A DNA stretch of 64,000 bases from Branchiostoma floridae. Taxonomy: Eukaryota; Chordata; Leptocardii; Amphioxiformes; Branchiostomatidae. The position numbers were made by a program, and so were the translations under genes. The notes under the pieces are model-generated. The model saw only the letters and a list, made by a program, of their open reading frames with translations. It had not been told where the DNA came from and searched no databases. Shown in pieces: positions 23,201-34,160 of this stretch. The stretch's first letter is position 1. Each line of letters starts with the position of its first letter. The stretch lies in the NCBI RefSeq assembly GCF_000003815.2, contig NC_049985.1, positions 7,194,066 through 7,258,065 on the forward strand, written 5' to 3'.

Positions 23201-25250
23201 ACCAAAGTTTGACTTTGGGAGGTTGCAGCTTGAAACAGGTGGTTCTGATTCCTGGTCCGGTTTTGTTAATGGGAAAAGCCCAGGGATTAACTCTCATGAA
23301 CCTACATAAAATCAGGGCAGGATTTGTGGGCAATAAAATACGTAGAACACAACCAGTGTAACGTTACGTTTAAGGGTAAGGGGTATGTTTGGATACGAAT
23401 TCTGTGACTTCAGCAGAGGAAATCGTCTATTCTATCAACAAAAACGACTTGTATCAACCTTGGTTGCTTTTCCATACCTGAAAAGAGGCCACCTGGCGAT
23501 TTCACTCTACAGTGCAGTTGCCCGTGTTTCTTTTACCCCAGTTCCAAACGCTTAAACACACAAGTTCAGTGGTAGCAAGTTCAGTGAAGTTCAGTGGTAG
23601 CAAAACCATACGTATATAAATAATGTTTGTAACTACTATGTTGAAAACTACTTTTAAGCGTATGTAATGAACAGAGAGTTGTTTTTAATGGTGCATCGGT
23701 AACACAAAATGAAGACATTTCGTACCGAGCCCCGAAGTTGGAATTCGAGGTGTCACATGGGAAGATTTTGTATTAAGATAGGTTTGCATGACTGCAACAA
23801 TAATATAATACCAAATAGTCCAGTAATGCCTCAGATCCAATTAACTGGACTCTACATGGAAGAAATCTCACCGCTGCTGATACGTGTCAAAAGAGACCCT
23901 TAGCGGATTAAAGAAGTACTGCAACTATCAGTTGACATGCAATGCATCCCTTCCATTCTTACACTGTTTTCTTATGGACGTAAATTACGTAAGGAAACTT
24001 AAAGATATTAACAGATCAACGTCCTTTAACAGTTCAACCTACCCTCGCCGAGATAGGTAAGATTGTTTCGTTTTTGATGACGGAAACCTGTGGAAAAAGA
24101 CACATCTTAGACCATTATAAGTTAACTTTCGTCTACAACACCCGAAGGGAGTATGCCGTTTTTTTATCGTAGATTTTATCCCTTGTCCACTAAACTTCCA
24201 TTCTTAATTGGAAGTGTCTTACTCTTTATTCAGTGTAAATGGCGATCCAGTACGAAACCGCCTTTACGAGCTTAGACCGATTTTTTTCATTCCCCCAAAC
24301 CCCGAAATGTCGCAAATTGGCGGTTGTTTTGTAAATTCCTGTCAAGATTTGTGCTGTAGTTCAGACATCCATGTCTTTTTTGCATCGACACTTATCCAAT
24401 AACCAAACCGATGTGCAGATATCATACTGTGAAATCAATAATATTTCATTTCTTATGCATTTCTGTCGAAATTATTGAGTAAAGAGAATGTCACTATGTT
24501 GTGATGATGTTTTCACTAACCAGTGTTGTTTTATCGAAACTCAAGCACCTTTTCTTTACAGTGTACCAATAGAAGTGGTACATGAAGAGCTATCACATCC
24601 AAATTGCGTTCACATTTGAGAACCAAGAAGACGTTGAACAAATACAACGATGTTTCTGTGTTTTAATATCAATAGATACATTTTTTTTTTTCAAAATGCT
24701 GTTAGGTTTGATGGGCTCAGAGCTGAAATAATATCATATCATACCATATCATATCATACCATATCATATCATATCATATCATATCATATCATATCATATC
24801 ATATCATATCATATCATATCATATCATATCATATCATATCATATCATACCATATTATATATCATATCATACCGTATCATACAAGCAACGTGACGAAGCGC
24901 TTTGTGTGAAGAAAAAGTCTACGCTGTCTACAAATTACAGAAATAATCATTGTTTCATTAGAAGGGTGCAAACAGCACCGTGACCTACTGCTGGGGGTAG
25001 TGAACTGGCGGGTGATGTGTTGTCATTTCTGACCCCTTGTTTTCTTGTGCACTTATACTCTCAACTTCAAGCACTAGCCCTTCCTGAAGTCCCACGATTG
25101 ATACTACGATATACGACAATACGTAGGTCTAGCATCGAGAATATCAGTTTCGGCAGATCCTCCATGGCTAAATCGTAACTGCGCGCCGTCCAGAATGGTC
25201 TTTAATACGGACACTGAAGACCATAATCTCCACCATAGACCGTTGGTAGA
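20290..25250. other. Gene-free stretch
   Basis: No gene is supported. About 20380-20660 is unusually GC- and CpG-rich for the region, but no exon or splice structure could be anchored. An AAAC-type tract lies at about 22640-22668 and a pentanucleotide microsatellite at 24731-24890. The rest is AT-rich and unremarkable. Confidence 0.4.
24731..24890. repeat. ATATC pentanucleotide microsatellite
   Basis: About 30 near-perfect copies of the 5-bp unit ATATC/ATACC. Because the unit length is not a multiple of three, every frame cycles through the same Ser-Tyr-His-Ile pattern, giving an artefactual open frame. Confidence 0.95.
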
Positions 25251-25435
25251 NNNNNNNNNNNNNNNNNNNNNNNNNNNNNNNNNNNNNNNNNNNNNNNNNN
25301 NNNNNNNNNNNNNNNNNNNNNNNNNNNNNNNNNNNNNNNNNNNNNNNNNNNNNNNNNNNNNNNNNNNNNNNNNNNNNNNNNNNNNNNNNNNNNNNNNNNN
25401 NNNNNNNNNNNNNNNNNNNNNNNNNNNNNNNNNNN
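25251..25435. other. Assembly gap (185 N)
   Basis: A run of 185 undetermined bases. Sequence on either side shows no gene. Confidence 1.
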
Positions 25436-25623
25436 CCTTGACGTTCATGACACATGTCATCACTGTTATAAAAATTTACATGATCATATGACTGAAGTTA
25501 AACGTTAGGAAAACAAAGACTGAAATTCCCTGTTTCTAATGTTGTTACAGTTGAAATGAATGTAAGTTATTACAGCACACAGTGCTATATTATAGTACTC
25601 TTTACGTGTTTTACCCAAAATTT

Positions 25624-25841
25624 CAGGAAGGGTTTGCAATGTCTCCAGAAAAACACGGAGATTTAATGACTACATTAACACTGAAGAGTTCCCACATACA
25701 AACTTTTCATGTTTCTCCCTCTCAGTCTAGATTAACTACGTTTTCCAGAAAATTAGTCTGCCACTTGCAGAAAAACAAAATGCCATTCGCACCACCTAAT
25801 GCCACGTCATACCTCAAAATAAAGGGAAATGTGGTCTTACG
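25624..25841 (+). repeat. Dispersed repeat, copy 1
   Basis: This segment of about 215 bp matches 36161-36362 at high identity, including AAAATTAGTCTGCCACTTGC and AAAACAAAATGCCATTC. It carries several small indels, and the open frame through it is not conserved between copies, so it is not coding. It lies about 1.2 kb upstream of the first lectin exon. Confidence 0.75.
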
Positions 25842-27030
25842 TCATCAGACTAATCAAGGTATTACTTGGTATATTCATGTCTGTCACATTTATGGTCTCA
25901 TTACACAATTAGATCGCCCCATTGAATTCAATGCTTTAACACACAACTTCTAGGTCCACAAATCCAATTAAAACACAGTCTATTTGGAGATGTTTTGCTT
26001 TCTATTGTAAGCACACACGTTTGTTAGACAATAAACAAAATTTCACCCAAATCTAGCCGACGTAACGATTTCTATCACATTTCAAAATACACCTAGCCGC
26101 TATCCGCTAGAGGTCGTCTTCAATACCCGGAGCCTGACCGGAGCACTCAGTATAAATAAATGTAAACGTCCGAGGATCGATCGGGTCACGAAACTTTCGT
26201 GCATGATCATGCCAGTAATACACAAGCTTTCATCTAAATTCCTATTCATATCAGTTATGGTTTATTAATGGGAATTTATAGTCCACCTAAAACAACGCTT
26301 TGCGGGCCAGATTCCTTTAGACTCTACACTCGGAGTAATACAGGAATGAGACCTTATGCACTGCAAGACACGACACGAATTATTATGATAAGATATACTT
26401 ATTTTTACATTTTTATAGCAAAATCTGTCAGATAATGTACAGGGATGTATGAATCAAATTCATTCTACGAGTTTACCCAAATCAGTTTAACAATATATAC
26501 ATATTCTCCTTGTCGATCCTGACGTTCTGACATGTAAAGACGCCACCTGACACCTCTTAGCAAAACTGCAGCGCTAAGCATGGGATTGTCACTTAGGTGT
26601 TACTTGGGTGAAGACGCCAAATGAAAATTTATTGTAGAAAATATGTTAAGGTATGCGTTAACGTAAAAGTCTTATGTGTGATTACTGTCTACGTGTGTGA
26701 CGAAGACCGAAAATTTCAGAGGAAGAAAATAAACACAACTGTTTTTCTCTTATGGGTGAATATAGATGAATTCAATGCATTTGATGGGTTTTCAAACATG
26801 ATGAAAAAGGTAGAAAGTCTTTCAAATTTGTTTTCGATACCTCTCTTTCAATATGCAACAAAGAAAACAATTACGTGTCTATCTGATTTGTCTGGAAACG
26901 TGCTTTGTTTGCCACCCATAATTTTCTTTCATCTTTGGTCTCTAATTTCTTCATATTTCACATTGCATCTCGGACCCCGCCTGACGCAGGGCGTGTTTTT
27001 TTGCTGTGCAGAAACCTGACAAGTCGCACC

Positions 27031-30000
27031 ATGCCGAGAGGGCAACAGCAGTCCCAAACTGGCGACACAGGTAAATATGTTTTTATAATATTTTCTTTCT
27101 ACCTATGTCAGCGGCCAATGGGATTTGTTTCAAAATCTATGTAATGACAACACTAAGGTTTGAAATTACCCAGTGCCGTGCAATTGTATATGTTCATTCT
27201 TCTAAATAGCATTTGGTCGAGGCATGAAGCCTGGAGGATGCATTTTTATGGCAGTATTTTCTATATCCCGCGGGGGGGGGGGGGCACAAGTAGTACGGGC
27301 CGGTATATAGGGGGACTACCTCGCCATATGGATCAAGTGCGAACCCCGCTTGGGGTATGGTGTAATGAGGGGTGATTTTCCGATGGTGAAGTAAATCCCC
27401 GTGAATAGGAAGTGTCGGGCGTTAAGTTCGTCCTCAGTCGTCAAACCTCTGCACGTGAAAGAACCCGGCTCACTTATCGAGAAGAGTTGGTGTGTTTGGC
27501 TGAAAACATAACCGGTTTTGAACCCAGCATCGCTGTTCAAGATGGAACGTACAATCAAAAGCCATACAATACATGAAATATTGTGATATCGCACAAATTA
27601 AGGTAACCACGATGATCAAGCAATCTTTTTTTTCTCTCAAAAGTAAGTTTTTTTTTGGAACCCAGATTCTAATTTCAAACCTTGTCGCTACGTTTACTGT
27701 GACGTCATAAGAAGTCATATTTGGATTTCCATGCGACAAAAGCAACTTGAGTTGAAGAATGGCTCTCTGATGGTGCGATGTACAATAACAGGAGAAGGGT
27801 GTCAATTTGCCACAGATGCACTGGTGTTCTAAATAAAGTGTTACTACCATAGTTAATGGATATACATTTGTTCAAATCATGTTGTATATTGCTTCATTAA
27901 AATCTTGAAATGACTGGTCTCCTAAATTCATACCGCCAGCGCCATTTTAAGTTTGTAATTTTTCTCCAGACACCACACCCAAGCAGCAGACTGATTGGCA
28001 GGCACGTGCCGACGCCGCTGCGAGTGTGCCTAACACTATGTACGCCTCCGGAGCAGGTAAATAGTTTTTCAAGTCGGCTTACGGCGTCCTGTTCCTTTTT
28101 TTTATTTTTTTTTTATTTACTTAGAGGTCACCGCAAAACAAGGCTCATGGAGCCACTCAAGCGTTTTGGGTTACATTACTGAATTGTGAAGAGAGATGTT
28201 TGTTTACCCTTAATTTAAACAGTTTCAGGCTGTACCCTGTGGGGAAGCAAGTCCGTGGAAGCTTTTATGCGTACATTTTGTCCTATATCTGGAGTGTGTT
28301 TAATTTTATGATTTTCTCCCAGGCACCACACCCATGCAGCAGCCGCAGACTTATTGGCAGTCCATTGCGGACGCCGCTGCGAGCATTCCCAACGCTTTGT
28401 ACGTCTCCAGAGCAGGTAAAACTCTGTAATTTTGTCTCATATTCGTCGTACGATTGCCGGAAGATCACAAGCAGATTACAAGCAGGTTTTGTAAAAAGAA
28501 ATCAACTGTCTTGTGGCGAAAGGACTGCCGTAGAAGCTTGCCTCCGGTTGATTCTGTCATAGATAACTCTACGACATTAAAATCTTATAACAACCTTTGA
28601 CGGATGTTACTGCGTTGCTATGACACAAACTCGACTTTAATACAGACAAATATGATTTCTTTAGCAATTATAAAATTGAAACAATCGGGGCAAAGTTAAA
28701 AGAGCACATTATGCAGTGATCAAAACTTATAAGACTGCTTCGTTCGAAGAACAATGTTTAATGACCCGTTTTATTGTATGAGCCCTGAAAGATTAGCTCA
28801 ATCTGAGCTAAAGGGCATCGCAATAAGCCAATTAATGTTGTTCAGTTGTTTTAAAGAGGCAATTCTAATATAGACAAAATCGGTCAGCTCTTTGTATGTT
28901 AAATAAATAAATAGAAATGAATAAATAGATAGATTGCTTTTCATGGAAGTTCATCTCTGTTGGTAGAAATCATAGTATAGAAATTTAGTAGTATAAAATA
29001 GATTGCACAGTGAATTACCGATCGTGCTGTTTATTTTTTACTATTATGTAATTCATTGTGTGTTAGTACCAACTTGTCTAATCTGGATGAAAATTAAGCT
29101 ATGTATATAATTTACAGCACGAAAATTTGACTTCCCCAAATTTTTGCCTGTCCATGCCATCTCAAAGTCTTTTCCAGTCTTTGTATATCCTTGACAAAGA
29201 CTGGAGTTGGACAGTCAAAACTCTCGCGTTCAATTTTCGCGTTAGAAATTCAAGTTCAAAGTTTTGAAAAATCATTTTGTTTTCTAACAGACCGCACGTA
29301 TCCGGGTGGAGCAAGTGGCCGCCGCTCTCTGTGTAGCTTCATCCGCTCGAAGCTTATTTACATCACCACGGTCATTGCCGTGCTGCTAAGCCTGGTAGCT
29401 GTGGGACTTGCCCTTTTGGCGTTCATCAACAATGGGGTAAGCGCTCTCGCATTATAAGGCCTGCTGTAAAGTAATTGTCTCTTTTCTGTCCATCAAGCCA
29501 TAGCTTTATGATTTTTCATATTGTTTTTTCAACCTTTGGTCTAACCTACATATATACGTTTATCACACGTTCGTAGGAAACATCTGAACTGACCACCACT
29601 GTTAACGCCTTGAAGCGTGACCAAGGCAACATGACCACCACTGTTGACACCTTGAAGCGCGACCAAGACGACATACGCCAACTGTCCACCGCTGTTGACG
29701 CCTTGAAGCGAGACCAAGACAACATGCGCCAACTGGCCACTTCTGTTGACGCCTTGAAGCGCGACCAAGACGACATACGCCAACTTTCCACTACTGTTGA
29801 CGCCTTGAAGCGCGACCAAGACGACATGCGCCAACTATCCACCACTGTTGACGCCTTGAAGCGCGACCAAGACGACATGCGCACCACTGTTGACGCCTTG
29901 AAGCGCGACCAAGACGACATACGCCAACTTTCCACTACTGTTGACGCCTTGAAGCGCGACCAAGACGACATGCGCCAACTATCCACCACTGTTGACAGCT

Positions 30001-31266
30001 TGAAGCTAGACCTGGACAAGGAGCGCAGCCGAACCGCCGCCTTGGAGCAGCGTCTTCACGAGATTAGTAAGACGCTGTGTTAGTTCACGTGTATACTATT
30101 TGTTAGCATTCTTATTATGTTGACTTGATAAGAATGGAAGGGAAAAATCACGGCATGTGATTATCAACATTCCACTGCGCGATATTATTTCCTTCATCAA
30201 TAGTTCATATGGCTGCAGGGTGATTTGCTTTAATAAATAGAGTCTATATTCACAACCACAGTCAATGTCCTCACCAAAGTTTCGGCTAATTTGATGAGAG
30301 TATTCAACATAGTATACTGATGTCTCTAATAAGCAATGATTGTAATGTTACAAGTATGAAATGATATATATATATATGTATGTATATACAAGAAATGAAG
30401 CTTCACACACTGATGTTGATGAAGGAAGTGTAATGATTTGTTTAGTTTCATTCCAGTCAATAGGACCAAACTGTTGTTGATTTTTTTTTTTGCAGTGTTG
30501 GCGCCTAAAGGTTACGCAGAGTTCCGTGGAATCTGCTACAAGGCCTACGACACACATAAGAGCTTCAGCGATGCGGCCGCGGCCTGTCGTGAAGACGGCG
30601 GCACCCTCGCCATGCCCCGAGATGCTGAGACCAACGCCTACCTGATCTCTTTGCACAATGCCGTGAGCGACATTCTGCCCTGGATCGGCCTGCACGATCA
30701 GCGCGAAGAGGGAAGCTTTGAGTGGGTGGATGGTTCTGCACTTGGGACATACAGCTTCTGGGCTCCGGATGAACCAAACAACAAGGGGGGCAACGAGGAT
30801 TGCGTTCTTTACTCCCCACCCTGGGAAGTCAAGTTGAACTGGGAAGACAAGTGGGACGACGCAGGATGTAACGTACGGTTTCCCTTCATCTGTCAGGCCG
30901 TCCCAGGTACTTTTTATAACCGTACCATTTCCCGAAACCTTTCTGTCTAGTGAACATGCCACAGCTTCTGTATCCATTACACGGAGAGCATCAGGCCATC
31001 ATAACATTCATTAAATATTCATATACAGATATCAAACATGCAAATGAGGGACTGATTTGCATAATTCAAACAAAAATTGCAAAATCATTTAATGATAAAT
31101 GACGGTAATTTTATGCTTGTGACATGTCTAAGTTGGCTGACTTTGAACATTCCATACATGAATGAATTTGTGTTCGCCGGACTCCAGTTAGTATCGCTAT
31201 TTTTATGAGTACATAACTACACATCTCACCCCTGCTAATGTTGCTCACTTTCCAGGACGTCCGTAG
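27031..31266 (+). CDS. Type II membrane C-type lectin with repeat coiled-coil stalk
   Basis: Seven exons reconstruct 425 residues: 27012-27070 (ATG at 27031), 27970-28056, 28323-28415, 29291-29436, 29577-30066, 30496-30906 and 31256-31266. All introns are GT/AG and the frames join exactly. The N-terminal tail of about 90 residues is cytosolic and polar. A membrane helix (about 96-117, VIAVLLSLVAVGLALLAF) is encoded in exon 4. The stalk (123-285) has nine near-identical coiled-coil repeats. The C-type lectin domain (about 290-420, exon 6) has WIGL, an EPN Ca2+/mannose-type motif, a WDD in place of WND, and the four core disulfide cysteines. A carbohydrate-binding, probably oligomeric, surface receptor is expected. 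No signal peptide is present, consistent with type II topology. The last exon adds only two codons and the stop. An upstream 5' UTR exon is possible, because a CAG acceptor precedes 27012. Ligand unknown. Confidence 0.85.
27266..27500 (+). repeat. Possible SINE fragment in lectin intron 1
   Basis: After a G run, this stretch contains GCACGTGAAAGAACCCGGCT and ATCGAGAAGAGT. These resemble the body of the 5S-headed SINE at 15986-16257 (CACGTTAAACAGCC) and a layout common in marine-invertebrate SINE tails. The match is partial and no promoter head is clear, so the call is tentative. Confidence 0.35.
27970..28415 (+). repeat. Duplicated cytoplasmic-tail exons of the lectin
   Basis: Exons 2 (27970-28056, 87 nt) and 3 (28323-28415, 93 nt) encode nearly the same peptide: TTPKQQTDWQARADAAASVP versus TTPMQQPQTYWQSIADAAAS. 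Both are symmetric phase-1 exons with matching flanking splice sequences, so they arose by exon duplication. Either can be skipped or included without a frameshift. Confidence 0.8.
29583..30010 (+). repeat. Coding minisatellite (42/51-bp units)
   Basis: Nine tandem units with consensus TTVDALKRDQDDMRQLS lie within lectin exon 5. Most are 51 bp (17 residues); a few are 42 bp (14 residues) where QLS is missing. Internal units are nearly identical at the DNA level, pointing to recent expansion or homogenisation. Fourteen residues equal two heptads, and the three-residue additions shift the heptad register. Long open frames on the opposite strand are a by-product of the repeat length being a multiple of three. 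Confidence 0.9.
30990..31100. repeat. Octamer-palindrome repeat copy in lectin intron 6
   Basis: Contains CATGCAAATGAGGGACTGAT followed by TTGCATAATT, matching the core of the tandem array at 31900-32720. It lies in the last intron of the lectin gene. Confidence 0.55.
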
Positions 31267-31559
31267 GCGACAGGCGGAACTCTCGCCACCACTGTACAGC
31301 GGCTCTCCGACCATCCGCAGTAAAGCTAACCAGCGAACGTGAAACCTGGATTTATTGCAACAGGTCAAATCATCACGTTGTTTTCTGAATACGTTTAAGA
31401 GTTTGCTGAGTAGAAAACTAATGGAAGAAATGGTGACTGGGCACCAAAGCAATGGATCACGTACTGTACAGTGGTAGACACGCCTGAGTTTTCATACAGA
31501 GAAAATGTACATTTCGTAAGATATGCACATAACCATTTTTACCTTTGCCAGAATGGCTA

Positions 31560-32720
31560 AGGTTATGTTTTAGGCTTGTGAGTCTGTGTGTCTGTGTGTG
31601 TGTGTGTTAACAGCATAACTCGAGAAGCCTTTGATGGATCCCAATGATATTTGGTAGGTGGGTAGAGGTCGGGAAAACGAAGGTCAAGTTCGATAATGGG
31701 CCCCCTAGCGGCTTGCTAAGGTACTGCAGCAGAACCTCAATTTTTTATATCTCGTGTTCTGGACATGCTGTGGTCATGATTTTTGACTGGTAGATAGCCC
31801 TTGGGGCAGAGAGTAAGTGCTGTGAGTTTGGACCCCCTAGCGGCTTGTTTAAAACTGCAGGCGCCGGTTTCCTTTCAAACTTTGGACGAGAATAACTCTA
31901 CAACGTGTTGACGGATCGTCATGATTTTTGGTATGTAGATAGAATGAGTGATGACTTACATAATGATATACTAATTATGCAAATCAACAGCTGATTTGCA
32001 TAATTAATGAGGAAAATTTATAAATCCACTGCATTCCATGATAGGACTTTCAAACTTGTTACATATGTAGCTGGGAAGGAGAGAAAAGTCGATGGATATC
32101 AATTATGCAAATGATGGCCTCCTTTGCATAATTAATGAGAAAATATGAACATGTTGACAGATCATCATGTCTTTTGGTATGTAGGTAGCGTAAATGAAGA
32201 CCTACATAATGAGAGACCAATTATGCAAATCAACAGCTAATTTGCATAATTAATGAGGATATTTTATAAATTCAAACTACATTCCACAATAGGACTTTAA
32301 AACTTGTCACATATGTAGCTGAGAAAGAGAGAAATGTCAATAAATGTTTATCATGCAAATGATGATCTCATTTGCATAATTAATGAGAAAATATGAACGT
32401 GTTGAAGGATCGTCATGATTTTTGGCATGTAGATAGCCTAAGTGAAGACTTATATAATGTGATACTTATAATGCAAATTAACAGCTAATTTGCATAATTA
32501 ATTAGGAAAAGTTCATAAATCCACTGCATTCCATTATAGTACTTTCATCAAAGTTGTCACATATGTAACTGAGAAAAAGGGAAGAGAAAAAGAGGTGTAT
32601 TTAAAGACTTTGAAAGAGAATAAGTCAAGAATGGATCAAAGGATCATCATGATTTTTGGTATGCTGATAGATATGGTAAATTGTAACTTGGGATCTAATT
32701 TGCATAATCAATGCCGCAAT
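31560..32720. repeat. Tandem repeat array with octamer palindromes
   Basis: From about 31900 a unit of roughly 246 bp is repeated about 3.5 times. Landmarks are GGATCGTCATGATTTTTGG with starts near 31911, 32158, 32404 and 32640. Each unit holds palindromes of ATGCAAAT and ATTTGCAT; that at 31973-32005 has perfect 14-bp arms (AATTATGCAAATCA). The leading part (31560-31900) is related to 58806-59030, sharing a CCTAGCGGC-type block and GTACTGCAGCAGAACCT. The array probably lies in the lectin 3' UTR or just downstream. No coding capacity. Confidence 0.75.
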
Positions 32721-33759
32721 TTTATAAACCAACTCCAAGCATACAATTATAAAGAAAATGAAATGAGTAATGCATTTGTCTACAGACATCATTCTACATA
32801 ACAAACCTGGTTTATTTGGCAAAGGTATGTGTTCGTGGAACTCTAGTTAAACATAGAAAACATGCTAGAAACTGGAAAGCTCCTGGTTTGGCTGTATCAA
32901 ACCCACCACCTGTTTCTGGAGCGTTTCCTACAAAATGCTGATAGACAGGACTAACAAAATATAAGCACAACTTCACTTATAGTAATAAAGCGTAACCTCA
33001 CTGTTTTCACAATAGACTGACTTTCTTTTGTTGTTGTAAACGGACGAAGAACACCATGCCAGAATTGCTGGTATTTATTGATGGAATTTCCTTTGTAACA
33101 AGACTGAACCAAGTTATAGAGATTTTTTTGCTGTTCTCCAATGTTTGTAGACTGTGCTCATTTGAGCCTGGACCACTGAAGAAGCCAGATTGGTGAAACT
33201 GGTCTGTGTGACAGACTGAATAAAAGTTGTAAACGGAAACTCTGCGGCTCCGGCTGTCTCACTGAGGGGTGACTGTGGTGGGAAAGTTTTTGGTTAGCGT
33301 GAGGAACAGTCGGCTCCATACATAAATGTTATCTAACTTTTGGAAACTGTCCATTAAAACCACATGAGGCATGAAAGTGCTGTGCTTATGATGTGTTTGC
33401 AATTGAGCAGAATTTGAGTTGTGCTAGTAGATTCGCATTGCTATATTACAGTACAGGGAGTGATGTACCCAAAACTGTGTTCCACTCATGGCCGCCTTGT
33501 CTTACCCAACGTGCCCGGGCACAGCCTAGGCTGACGTCACATTGCCACAAAGGGACCCAGCCGAGCAGCTTTGGGGAACGAAAAGTCCGGTATAAAAGGC
33601 AAAACAGAAATCAGACCAATAATAATTCAACAGCATGCCTTGTGTATATTTATTGGCATAAACTTCATTTTTCGTTTCCGCAAACAGCCCGGCTGGGATC
33701 CGGGTAGGAGATGTGACGTAGGCATAAGTACGTAACTGCTTTACAAGAACACATCCTTC
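32720..33759. other. Intergenic sequence downstream of the lectin
   Basis: No gene is seen. AATAAA at about 33222 could be a distal polyadenylation signal for the lectin transcript. Short frames carry no recognisable domain. Confidence 0.35.
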
Positions 33760-33771
33760 ATTCTTGTTCTT
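33760..33771. repeat. Left target-site duplication of truncated LINE
   Basis: ATTCTTGTTCTT here is identical to 35802-35813 on the other side of the truncated LINE. It abuts the T run that is the element's poly(A) tail on the minus strand. Confidence 0.85.
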
Positions 33772-33944
33772 TTTTTTTTTTTTTATTCACATTTCTTTAA
33801 AGAGGATGAGACAGAAAGCAGACCCTGCTTATCGAGGTCTTCTCCTCATGTACATAAACAAAATAAGGACACACATACAGGACTACAAAACGCTAAATAA
33901 CAAAGTCAAGAGATAATGATAACGACATGAAATAAAACAACAAG

Positions 33945-34160
33945 GAATCAAATAACAAAGTGACGTGTAGCTGGCATACAAACTTAGAAGTAATCAAATA
34001 AGGTTATAAATCAACTTAAACAACCTGTCTATTGAACACAAGACGTAACTTACATGAAAATAAACAAGGAATCAAATAACAGAGTGACATATGGCTGATA
34101 AACAAACTTAGAAATAATAATCAAATAAGGTTCAGCTGAAACGATCTGTCTGTTTGATGA
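33945..34160. repeat. Direct duplication at LINE ORF end and 3' UTR
   Basis: GGAATCAAATAACAAAGTGAC near 33948 recurs near 34072 as GGAATCAAATAACAGAGTGAC, each followed by ACAAACTTAGAA and ATCAAATAAGGTT. The period is about 125 bp and the second copy runs into the last codons of the frame. Confidence 0.7.

Noticed and set aside
24650-24892. Ser-Tyr-His-Ile repeat protein
   Set aside because: Translation of the ATATC microsatellite.
26621-27019. 132-residue plus-strand frame just before the lectin
   Set aside because: Low-complexity composition, overlaps the polypyrimidine/acceptor before 27012, and does not join the lectin frame.
29546-30019. Minus-strand 157-residue repeat protein opposite the lectin stalk
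   Set aside because: Open only because the coding repeat unit is a multiple of three; the plus-strand exon has splice borders and joins a complete protein.
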